Below are positions 45,723-52,993 of a stretch of DNA of 52,993 nt, in pieces. The number at the start of each line of letters is the position of its first letter. Within the stretch, counting starts at the first letter, position 1. This stretch comes from an uncultured Collinsella sp. (GTDB lineage Bacteria > Actinomycetota > Coriobacteriia > Coriobacteriales > Coriobacteriaceae). Location: NCBI GenBank assembly GCA_900756945.1, contig CAAELZ010000052.1, forward strand, positions 1 through 52,993, written 5' to 3'. The notes beneath the pieces are model-generated. The model was not told the origin of the DNA and ran no database searches. It saw only the letters and a program-made list of their open reading frames with translations. A program made the position numbers and the translations under genes.

Positions 45723-47105
45723 GTGGAATTCATTGGCAGGGAGCTTGAACTCGCCCGTATTAAGAATACACTCAATGCGCCCGAGCAGCGCAATGTTCTC
45801 ATTTACGGAAGGCGTCGCGTCGGCAAAAGTGAGCTCATCAAGCAGGCGCTAACCGATTTATCGGACGTCGCAACGATCTATTACGAGTGCCGCCAAACCT
45901 CCGAGGCAGACAACCTCGAGAGTCTGTCCGCCCTTGCTGCTGAAGCGCTAAGCTTTCCTCCGCTCGCCTTCACGGGCATCCGCGAGCTCATCGAATTTCT
46001 GTTTGCCCAAGCCAAAGACAAGAACATTACCCTCGTTCTCGACGAATACCCCTACTTGAGAGATGCGGTTAAAGGCTTAGACAGCATTCTCCAGACCTCA
46101 ATCGACGCTCGCAGGGAAGACTCACGTTTAAACATTGTCCTGTGCGGCTCCTACGTTGAGATTATGAAATCTCTCATCGAGCATGAAAGCCCCCTCTACG
46201 GGCGAATTGATCTCGCGCTTGAGCTTAAGCCCATGGATTACTTTGACGCTGCAAAGTTCTATCCCGCGTTCTCACCCGAGGACAAGGTGCGGCTCTATAG
46301 CGTTTTTGGCGGCATCCCCTTTTACAATCGCCTCATCGATCAGTCCCAAAGCGTACGCGACAATATCATCGAGCTCGTCACAGAACCTGGCGCCCGCTTA
46401 GAAAGCGAAGTACCGTCCTATCTCAACGCCGAGATCTCGAAGATGACCAACGCCAACGAAGTTTTCGGGGCTCTCGCACAAGGTTACTCCCGTTGGGGGG
46501 ACGTGCTGGCACAGTCGCACGTCTCGAGCGGTCCGGCCATGGCGGACGTACTCGACAAGCTCATGTCACTCGAAATCGTCCAAAAGCGTGCACCCATCAA
46601 CGACCCTACGAATAAGCGCAAGTCTGGCTACTTTGTGGTGGACCCACTTTCGCTCTTTTACTATCGCTACGTCTTCCGCAATGCCTCTGCGCGTCAGCTG
46701 CTCGACCCGGAAGTCTTCTATGATCGTCACGTCTCCCAAGACTTCGAGGAAAACTACACTCCACATATGTTCGAGGAGATCTGCCGTCAATACCTCGTGC
46801 GGCAAAACAGGACTGGCAAGATCGAACCGGCTTTCGATGCCATAGGCAAGTACTGGTACGACGATCCCGCAAACAAAACGAGCGGCGAATTCGATGTGGT
46901 AACGCAAGACCCCGAGGGCTACGCATTCTACGAAGCAAAGTTCCGCAAATCCCCCGTCACGCAAAAAATGGTCGACGAGGAAATCACCCAAGTCGAGGCA
47001 ACGGGGCTCAAGTGCCATCGCTACGGATTCTTCTCCCGTTCGGGCTTCGAAGCTGACGAAAGCGATCGAACCGTCTTCATCGACCTGCCGCAGATGTTTG
47101 AATAG
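45723..47105 (+). CDS. AAA+ ATPase with DUF234-like nuclease-fold C-terminus
   Basis: A 460-residue protein. Walker A GRRRVGKS is at residues 29-36 and Walker B ITLVLDEYPYL is near 105. The middle carries a winged-helix region (AQGYSRWGDVLAQSHVSS). The C-terminal 120 residues, with EFDVVTQDPEGYAFYEAKF, have the D-x(n)-E-x-K order of PD-(D/E)XK nucleases, as in the archaeal-type ATPase/DUF234 family. GTG 45723 follows GGAAGGAA. Lower GC than neighbours, so possibly transferred. Family role unknown; mobility- or defence-related functions are suggested but not proven. Confidence 0.85.
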   Translation: MEFIGRELELARIKNTLNAPEQRNVLIYGRRRVGKSELIKQALTDLSDVATIYYECRQTSEADNLESLSALAAEALSFPPLAFTGIRELIEFLFAQAKDKNITLVLDEYPYLRDAVKGLDSILQTSIDARREDSRLNIVLCGSYVEIMKSLIEHESPLYGRIDLALELKPMDYFDAAKFYPAFSPEDKVRLYSVFGGIPFYNRLIDQSQSVRDNIIELVTEPGARLESEVPSYLNAEISKMTNANEVFGALAQGYSRWGDVLAQSHVSSGPAMADVLDKLMSLEIVQKRAPINDPTNKRKSGYFVVDPLSLFYYRYVFRNASARQLLDPEVFYDRHVSQDFEENYTPHMFEEICRQYLVRQNRTGKIEPAFDAIGKYWYDDPANKTSGEFDVVTQDPEGYAFYEAKFRKSPVTQKMVDEEITQVEATGLKCHRYGFFSRSGFEADESDRTVFIDLPQMFE

Positions 47106-47257
47106 GACAGACCCCACCCGCATCCCAAGCATCCATTATCTAATCGAACGATTGTTCGATGGATTTCGTGTTAGGTAGAATCGTCCGAGGCCTGGGCTAT
47201 GCTACCTTGACTATCTATATGACTAAAACGCAGCAAGGGAGCACCGAGAGAGCGAGT

Positions 47258-49255
47258 ATGGCAAAAAACACCGCAAACTATGGTAACGACAGTATCCGCC
47301 AGCTCAAGGACGAGGAGCGCGTACGCCTACGCCCCGCCGTCATCTTTGGCTCGGACGGACTCGACGGTTGCGCGCATGCCGCCTTCGAAATCCTGTCCAA
47401 CGCCGTTGACGAGGCGCGCCAGGGCTACGGCAAGCTCATCACCCTCACCGCCTTTCGCGATGGCTCTATTCAGGTAGAGGACAACGGCCGTGGCTGCCCG
47501 CTCGACTGGAACCCCTCCGAGAAGCGCTTTAACTGGGAGCTCGTCTTTTGCGAGCTCTACGCCGGCGGCAAGTACAACAACAACCAGGGCGGCGACTACG
47601 ACTTCTCGCTCGGCACCAACGGCCTGGGCTCCTGCGCGACCCAGTACGCTTCCGAGTACATGGACGTCACGGTTTGGCGTGACGGTAACAAGTACTCTCT
47701 GCACTTTAAGAAGGGTAAGGTCGTCGGCGCCAAAAAGAAGGCGCTCGAGATTGAGCCCAGCGACGAGAACCGCACCGGCACTACCATCAAGTGGCGCCCC
47801 GATCTTGAGGTCTTTACCTCGATCAGCATTCCCCACGAGTGGTACCGCGAGACCATGCGCCGCCAGGCCGTGGTCAACGCCAACGTGACCTTCCGCCTGC
47901 GCATCGAGGGCGATGATGGCGAGTTTACCGAAGAGGACTTTTGCTACCCCAAGGGCATCGAGGACTATGTGCTCGAGAAGGTCGGTGCCGACTACCTCAC
48001 CGAGCCCTTCTTTATCGAGGCCGACCGTCGCGGTCGCGACCGCGAAGACCTGCCCGACTACAACGTAAAGATCACCGCGTGCATGTGCTTCTCGCGCACT
48101 TTCATGATGCAGGAGTACTACCACAACTCATCGTGGCTCGAGAACGGCGGCTCACCCGAGAAGGCGGCCCGTAACGCTCTGACCAGCGCCATCGATGCCT
48201 ACATTAAGCAACAGGGCAAATACAACAAAAACGAGAGCGGCATTAAGTGGCAAGACGTCCAGGACTGTCTGGTGCTGGTGACCAACTGCTTCTCCACCCA
48301 GACGTCCTACGAGAACCAGACCAAGAAAGCCATCAACAACCGCTTTATCCAGCAGGCCATGACGGCATTCTTTAAGGAGCGCCTCTCGACCTACTTGATC
48401 GAGAACAAAGACGCTGCCAACAAGATCGTGGAGCAGGTGCTCATCAACAAGCGCTCGCGCGAGAACGCCGAGAAGACGCGCCTGAGCATTAAGACCAACC
48501 TGCAGCAAAAGACCGACATGGCCAACCGCGTGCAGAAGTTCATCGACTGCCGTTCCAAGGACAAAAACCGTCGCGAGATCTACATCGTAGAGGGCGACTC
48601 GGCAGCTGGCGCCATCCGAACGTCGCGCGACGCCGAGTTCCAGGGCGTTATGCCCGTCCGCGGCAAGATCCTCAACTGCCTAAAGGAAGACTACCCGCGC
48701 ATCTTTAAGTCCGACATCATCATGGACCTCATGCGCGTGCTGGGCTGCGGTGTGGAGATCAAGGACAAGCGCATCAAGAACCTTGGTGCCTTTGACCTGG
48801 ACAACCTCAACTGGAACAAGGTCATTATCTGTACGGACGCCGACGTCGACGGTTATCACATCCGCACGCTCGTGCTCACCATGCTCTACCGCTTGGTGCC
48901 CACGCTTATCGACGAGGGTTACGTGTATATCGCCGAGTCGCCGCTCTACGAGATCAACTGCAAAGAGAAGACCTACTTTGCCTACACTGAGCTCGAGAAA
49001 AACGGCATCCTCAAGGAGATCGGCGACCAAAAGTGCTCGATCAACCGCTCCAAGGGTCTTGGTGAGAACGACCCTGACATGATGTGGCTCACCACCATGA
49101 ACCCCGAGACGCGACGCCTGATCAAGGTGGAGCCCGAGGACGTCACCAAGATGGAAACCATGTTCAACCTTTTGCTAGGCAACGACGAGGCGGGCCGCAA
49201 GCGCCATATCTCCGAGCACGGCAAGGAATATCTGGACCAGCTGGACCTGCAGTAG
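47258..49255 (+). CDS. Type IIA DNA topoisomerase B subunit (ParE/GyrB-like)
   Basis: A 665-residue ATPase/toprim subunit. The GHKL motifs EDNGRGCPLDW and GTNGLGSCA bind ATP; the toprim motifs are EGDSAAGAIRTSRD and TDADVDGYHIRTLV. The usual forms are EGDSAGGSA and TDADVDGSHI, so the catalytic acidic residues are kept, but flanking residues differ. This is the divergent topoisomerase B paralogue found beside a matching A subunit in Coriobacteriia/Clostridia. Start ATG 47258 follows GAGAG. Works with the next gene, 45 bases downstream, to pass DNA duplexes through each other. Confidence 0.85.
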   Translation: MAKNTANYGNDSIRQLKDEERVRLRPAVIFGSDGLDGCAHAAFEILSNAVDEARQGYGKLITLTAFRDGSIQVEDNGRGCPLDWNPSEKRFNWELVFCELYAGGKYNNNQGGDYDFSLGTNGLGSCATQYASEYMDVTVWRDGNKYSLHFKKGKVVGAKKKALEIEPSDENRTGTTIKWRPDLEVFTSISIPHEWYRETMRRQAVVNANVTFRLRIEGDDGEFTEEDFCYPKGIEDYVLEKVGADYLTEPFFIEADRRGRDREDLPDYNVKITACMCFSRTFMMQEYYHNSSWLENGGSPEKAARNALTSAIDAYIKQQGKYNKNESGIKWQDVQDCLVLVTNCFSTQTSYENQTKKAINNRFIQQAMTAFFKERLSTYLIENKDAANKIVEQVLINKRSRENAEKTRLSIKTNLQQKTDMANRVQKFIDCRSKDKNRREIYIVEGDSAAGAIRTSRDAEFQGVMPVRGKILNCLKEDYPRIFKSDIIMDLMRVLGCGVEIKDKRIKNLGAFDLDNLNWNKVIICTDADVDGYHIRTLVLTMLYRLVPTLIDEGYVYIAESPLYEINCKEKTYFAYTELEKNGILKEIGDQKCSINRSKGLGENDPDMMWLTTMNPETRRLIKVEPEDVTKMETMFNLLLGNDEAGRKRHISEHGKEYLDQLDLQ

Positions 49256-49300
49256 CAGCAAATCGATAACGACGGCCCATAAGAAGTTCAAGAGGAAATC

Positions 49301-51541
49301 GTGGCAAAGAAGAAGACGAAGAACCAGCCAAAGAAAAAGCAGGTCAACGCCGAGAACGTCATCGGCCTGCACTCCGAGGTCACCGACCAGCCGATCACGC
49401 AAACGCTCGAGGTCAACTATATGCCCTACGCCATGAGCGTCAACGTGTCGCGTGCGTTCCCCGAGATCGACGGCTTTAAGCCCTCGCACCGCAAGCTGCT
49501 CTACACCATGTACAAGATGGGCCTGCTCAAGGGCGAGCGCCAGAAGAGCGCCAACATCGTGGGCCAGACCATGAAGCTCAACCCGCACGGCGATGCCGCG
49601 ATCTACGAGACGATGGTGCGCCTGGCCACGGGCAACGAGGCGCTACTTGCCCCCTTCGTGGAGTCGAAGGGCAACTTTGGCAAGTACTATTCGGGCGACC
49701 TGAGCTACGCCGCCTCGCGTTATACCGAGGCCAAGCTCTCCCCCATCAGCGCCGAGATCTTCAAGGACATCGACAAGGACCCGGTCGACTTCGTCGACAG
49801 CTACGACGGCGCCATGAAGGAGCCGCGCTTGCTGCCCACCACGTTCCCCAATATCCTCGTCTCGGCCAACAAGGGCATCGGCGTCGCCATGGCGTCCGAC
49901 ATCTGCGGCTTCAACCTCAACGAGGTCTGCACCGCCACAATGCACTACCTGAAGGACCCCGACTGCGACCTGCTCGAGTACATGCCCATGCCCGATTTCT
50001 CGACCGGCGGCGAGATTATCTACCGCCGCGAGGAGATGGAGAAGATCATCGAGACCGGTCTTGGCAGCTTCCAGATTCGCTCCCGCTGGCGCTGGATTCC
50101 CGAAGAGCGCATCATCGAGGTGTACGAGATCCCCTACACCACCAAGACCGATGTCATCATCGAGCGCATCGTCAAGCTCTCCAAGGAGGGCAAGGTCAAG
50201 GAAATCGCCGACATCCGTGACGAGACCGACCTTTCGGGCCTGCGCATCGCCATCGACCTTAAGCGCGGCGTCGACCCCGATAAGCTCATGGCCAAGCTCT
50301 ATCGCTCGACCACGCTGCAGGACTCATTCTCGTGCAACTTCAACGTGCTGGTCGACGGCTATCCCCGTGTTATGGGCGTGCGCCAGATCCTGCACGAGTG
50401 GGTCGCGTGGCGCATTCAGTCCACGCGTCGCCGCATTAACTTTGACCTGGGCAAAAAGTCCGAGCGCCTGCACCTGCTGCACGGCCTCGAGGCGATCCTG
50501 CTCGACATCGACAAGGCCATCGCCATCATCCGTGGCACCAAGCTCGAGGCCGAAGTCGTGCCCAACCTCATGAAGGGCTTTGACATCGACGAGACCCAGG
50601 CAGAGTTTGTTGCCGAGCTCAAGCTCCGCAACATCAACGAGGAGTACATCCTCAACCGCACCAAGGACATTGCAAAGCTCGAGGGCGAGATCGCCGAGCT
50701 TGAGGAGATCCTTTCGAGCGAGGAAAACATCAAGAAGGTTATCAGCGACGAGCTGGCCGCGGTCAACAAGAAATACGTGATGCCGCGCCGCACGGGCAGG
50801 ATTGAGCCCCACGAGGTCGTCGAGGTAAGCTTGGAGCCCGAGGTCGAGGAGTACCCGGTAACCATCATGCTCTCGCGCGATGGTTACCTTAAGAAGATGA
50901 CTGACCGCGTGCTCAAGAAGGCGACCACGCTCAAGTACAAGGACGGCGACAAACCCTTTATCGAGTTCCCGTCCTCCAACACCCACGAGCTGCTGGTCTT
51001 TACCAACAAGAGCCAGGTGTACAAGTGCAAGGTCGCGGCGTTTGAGGATACAAAGTCGGCCCAGCTGGGCTCGTACCTGCCGACCGATCTTGAGATGGAA
51101 CCCGACGAGAGCGTCATCTGGGTCATCGACCCCGAGGACTACAAGGCCGACGTGCTGTTCGTCTTTGAGAACGGCCGCGTGGTGCGTGTCGCGCTTTCTG
51201 GATACGCTACCAAGACCAACCGCAAGCGCCTTAAGAACGCCATCTACGGCGGCAGCAAGCTGCTGTATGCGCAGGTGCTCAAGGAGGACCGCGACCTCGC
51301 GCTGGTCTCGAGCGACTACCGCCTGATGAACTTCAACACGTCGCTGCTCAAGACCAAGACGACCACCAACACGCAGGGCGTCCAGGCCTTTACGGCCAAG
51401 AAGGGCCGCTCGGTCACCACCGTCGGCACGACCGAGGAAATCCTTGGCGCCGGCGTCTCGGCCGAGAAGTTCACCGCGCAGAGCCTGCCCTCTGCCGGTG
51501 CCCTCATGAAGGAAAATGACATGCCGAGTTTGTTTGACTAA
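49301..51541 (+). CDS. Type IIA DNA topoisomerase A subunit (ParC/GyrA-like)
   Basis: A 746-residue breakage-reunion subunit. The winged-helix region has GFKPSHRKLLYTMYKMG, the drug-binding helix NPHGDAAIYETMVRLATGN, and the catalytic Tyr in SRYTEAKLS. A coiled-coil and a C-terminal beta-pinwheel (about 500-740) follow; the GyrA box is not obvious, so it acts more like topoisomerase IV than gyrase. GTG 49301 follows AGAGGAAA. Partner of the B subunit just upstream. The mobile element begins right after its stop codon. Confidence 0.85.
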   Translation: MAKKKTKNQPKKKQVNAENVIGLHSEVTDQPITQTLEVNYMPYAMSVNVSRAFPEIDGFKPSHRKLLYTMYKMGLLKGERQKSANIVGQTMKLNPHGDAAIYETMVRLATGNEALLAPFVESKGNFGKYYSGDLSYAASRYTEAKLSPISAEIFKDIDKDPVDFVDSYDGAMKEPRLLPTTFPNILVSANKGIGVAMASDICGFNLNEVCTATMHYLKDPDCDLLEYMPMPDFSTGGEIIYRREEMEKIIETGLGSFQIRSRWRWIPEERIIEVYEIPYTTKTDVIIERIVKLSKEGKVKEIADIRDETDLSGLRIAIDLKRGVDPDKLMAKLYRSTTLQDSFSCNFNVLVDGYPRVMGVRQILHEWVAWRIQSTRRRINFDLGKKSERLHLLHGLEAILLDIDKAIAIIRGTKLEAEVVPNLMKGFDIDETQAEFVAELKLRNINEEYILNRTKDIAKLEGEIAELEEILSSEENIKKVISDELAAVNKKYVMPRRTGRIEPHEVVEVSLEPEVEEYPVTIMLSRDGYLKKMTDRVLKKATTLKYKDGDKPFIEFPSSNTHELLVFTNKSQVYKCKVAAFEDTKSAQLGSYLPTDLEMEPDESVIWVIDPEDYKADVLFVFENGRVVRVALSGYATKTNRKRLKNAIYGGSKLLYAQVLKEDRDLALVSSDYRLMNFNTSLLKTKTTTNTQGVQAFTAKKGRSVTTVGTTEEILGAGVSAEKFTAQSLPSAGALMKENDMPSLFD

Positions 51542-52070
51542 AACAACGGCGACTAAACCGTCATGGTTTTACAATATTTTCATAAAAATTAAAGTATCTT
51601 ATAGAAATGACGAGGAGCTTGCCGGTGTAGTAAGTTTGAAGAGACTTCTTAATCAATCAAATTTAAAGAGTTGGAGCTCCAAAATGATTAAAAAGTCTCT
51701 TGAGGCTTATTTTTTTACCTTAAAGAACAAAATTGTATTTTGTAAAAAACAATTTTAAAACATGTCCGTATTTTGTTTCGTCAGTACAGAGATTGTGTAA
51801 GGAACTTTAAAAAGATGACACGAAATCAAAAAAATGTAGTAAGGGGGCTGTAAAAAGACCTCTGAGCATTTCGTTTAGTGTAAAGAACTTTTTTGCTTCT
51901 TACACGAACTTTGAAAACGAAACAGCCTGCCCATAGTGATACCAGAACTGAATAGGCATTCAGCGTGTCTTTTCTGGTTAATACGTCCCGGAAACATCAG
52001 CACCCGGTACAGGAACGGATATGGGATGAGAACAGGAATTTAATAAACAAAGGAAGGAGGACATCTGACT
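51542..52070. other. Intergenic start of the element
   Basis: AT-rich. Contains the tail of a broken frame reading KVSYRNDEELAGVVSLKRLL (about 51590-51758, no start), a 12-codon open frame with AAGGAA upstream (51815-51853), and the nested hairpin at 51846-51927. No supported full gene. Confidence 0.5.
51846..51927. repeat. Nested inverted repeat near the element's left end
   Basis: GGCTGT/ACAGCC, then TTTCGTTT/AAACGAAA, then GTGTAA/TTACAC pair in order around one loop, making an 82-base imperfect hairpin. It could be a regulatory leader, a terminator or a site for transfer proteins. Confidence 0.6.
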
Positions 52071-52907
52071 ATGACAGAGAAACAAGGATTCATGACAGCG
52101 TTGTATGAACGTCTTAGTCGTGATGATGAATTAAACGGGGAATCCAACAGTATTTCAAACCAGAAGAAACTGCTGGAACAATATGCAAAAGAACATGGAT
52201 TTACCAATCTTGTTCATTTTACGGATGATGGTATCTCCGGTACAAGATTTGATCGTCCAGGCTTTCTTGCCATGATGAAAGAAGTAGAGTCGGGGAAAGT
52301 CGGAACGATTCTGATTAAAGATATGAGCCGAATGGGAAGAGATTATCTGAAAGTCGGACAATATATGGAATTGCTGCGACAGAAGAATGTCCGCCTGATT
52401 GCAGTCAACGAGAATGTAGACAGCTTCCGGGAGGACGATGATTTTACTCCATTCCGAAATATCATGAATGAATGGTATGCAAGGGATACCAGTAAAAAGA
52501 TAAAATCCACTTTCAAGGCGAAAGGAAAATCCGGCAAGCATGTGGCAAGTACAACACCGTATGGGTATCTGAAAGACAAGGATGACCAGAATGTATGGAT
52601 TGTTGATGAAGAAGCAGCTGTAGTTGTACGGAGAATCTTTCACATGACAATGGATGGATACGGACCATATCAGATTGCCAAGGCACTGAAAGAGGATAAG
52701 GTTGAGATACCAGCGGTTCATATGGCAAAGAAAGATGCCGGATTATGGAAAGGCAGAGTAGAAGAAATCAAAGATCCTTATGGCTGGGGCTCTTCTACTG
52801 TTGCAGGCATTCTGAAGAAAAGAGAGTATCTTGGTCATACAGTGAACTTCAAGACCAGAAAACATTTCAAGGATAAGAAAAGTCATTATGTCGGGGAAGA
52901 TCGGTGA
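52071..52907 (+). CDS. Large serine recombinase, cut by in-frame TGA
   Basis: A 278-codon frame of a resolvase/invertase-type integrase. The catalytic Ser lies in TALYERLSRDDE (residue 16), KDMSRMGRDYL and GISGTRFDRPGF are family motifs, and the DNA-binding recombinase domain follows (TPYGYLKDKDD; KRREYLGHTVNFK). ATG 52071 follows AAGGAGG. At 52905-52907 a TGA stands where relatives have Trp (EDRW), and the same frame continues with TVFEDTQEPIMDQETFDNVQ to the window edge. The zinc-ribbon/coiled-coil part is thus separated. TGG to TGA is a single-base change. May be an inactive gene, a read error or TGA readthrough. Confidence 0.85.
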   Translation: MTEKQGFMTALYERLSRDDELNGESNSISNQKKLLEQYAKEHGFTNLVHFTDDGISGTRFDRPGFLAMMKEVESGKVGTILIKDMSRMGRDYLKVGQYMELLRQKNVRLIAVNENVDSFREDDDFTPFRNIMNEWYARDTSKKIKSTFKAKGKSGKHVASTTPYGYLKDKDDQNVWIVDEEAAVVVRRIFHMTMDGYGPYQIAKALKEDKVEIPAVHMAKKDAGLWKGRVEEIKDPYGWGSSTVAGILKKREYLGHTVNFKTRKHFKDKKSHYVGEDR

Positions 52908-52993
52908 ACAGTATTCGAGGACACACAGGAACCTATCATGGATCAGGAAACCTTTGATAACGTCCAGAGGATCAGAAGCAATGTAAGAAGATA
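52908..52993 (+). pseudogene. Recombinase continuation beyond the TGA
   Basis: In frame with the preceding CDS: TVFEDTQEPIMDQETFDNVQ and then RIRSNVRR, a motif typical of the C-terminal domain in TnpX-like recombinases. Runs off the window. Confidence 0.75.

Larger units (their letters stand above)
51542..52993 (+). mobile_element. Left end of a low-GC integrated element (right end outside window)
   Basis: Immediately after the topoisomerase A stop codon the sequence becomes AT-rich and the codon use changes to that of Firmicutes. The element carries a large serine recombinase at its left end. The exact junction and target duplication cannot be fixed, because the right end lies beyond the window; I place it within about 20-60 bases of 51542. 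Genes of the Tn4451/Tn5397/CTn class integrate by this type of recombinase. Confidence 0.8.

Noticed and set aside
51516..51758. An 80-codon frame bridging the end of the topoisomerase A gene
   Set aside because: Its start lies in another frame of the topoisomerase gene; only the last part (KVSYRNDEELAG) may be a genuine fragment of an element gene.
51815..51853. A 12-codon open frame before the hairpin, as a leader peptide for attenuation
   Set aside because: Too short to judge, with no run of regulatory codons; kept only as a note in the spacer entry.

Overview
The window is a high-GC (about 60% by eye) chromosome segment from a Gram-positive anaerobe. I infer a gut Coriobacteriia, most likely Collinsella: actinobacterial codon use, an LAxTG-type sorting signal, many DMT/MATE/ABC genes, and intergenic spacers seeded with GGGACAGTCCC-type palindromes. 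No tRNA, rRNA or CRISPR array was seen.

Left part (1-17.5 kb) is mostly housekeeping genes in short transcription units: a truncated TetM/EF-G-like GTPase at the left edge, a GNAT acetyltransferase, two rRNA methyltransferases (RsmJ-like and RlmA-like), a MATE exporter, a LysR/DMT divergent pair, uracil-DNA glycosylase, an SDR behind a VUT/YhhQ-type queuosine-precursor transporter whose leader can fold like a preQ1 riboswitch, release factor 3, a YtrA-type GntR-ABC exporter operon, a second DMT transporter, a ClC channel, a LOG protein and a small K+ channel.

Middle part (17.5-32.3 kb) holds a BvgS-like hybrid sensor kinase, a flavin-binding PNPOx protein, a MalY/PatB beta-lyase, TrmO, an XRE-zinc ribbon-TipAS regulator, a glutaredoxin, a repeat-rich AT-shifted island with a ribbon-helix-helix protein, a Dus enzyme, two membrane proteins of unknown role and a 1084-residue MacB-like ABC ATPase-permease fusion.

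From 32.4 to 38.3 kb lies a thiol-redox island: a CoA-disulfide-reductase-like flavoprotein with a fused rhodanese domain, a rhodanese half-gene coupled to it, a lipoprotein thioredoxin (TlpA), a NapH-like polyferredoxin membrane protein and a 48-residue CxxC micro-protein starting with TTG. A two-component system is divergently transcribed from it. The likely logic is electron delivery across the membrane to an extracellular thiol protein.

The right part (38.4-51.5 kb) has a GMP synthase ATP-pyrophosphatase without the glutaminase domain, a LuxR-type regulator next to a 1455-residue exported surface protein, an AAA+ ATPase/nuclease-like gene behind a strong palindromic operator, and an atypical type IIA topoisomerase pair. 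Immediately after the topoisomerase A gene the composition drops sharply: this is the left end of an integrated low-GC mobile element with a Firmicutes-type large serine recombinase, interrupted by an in-frame TGA and running off the window.
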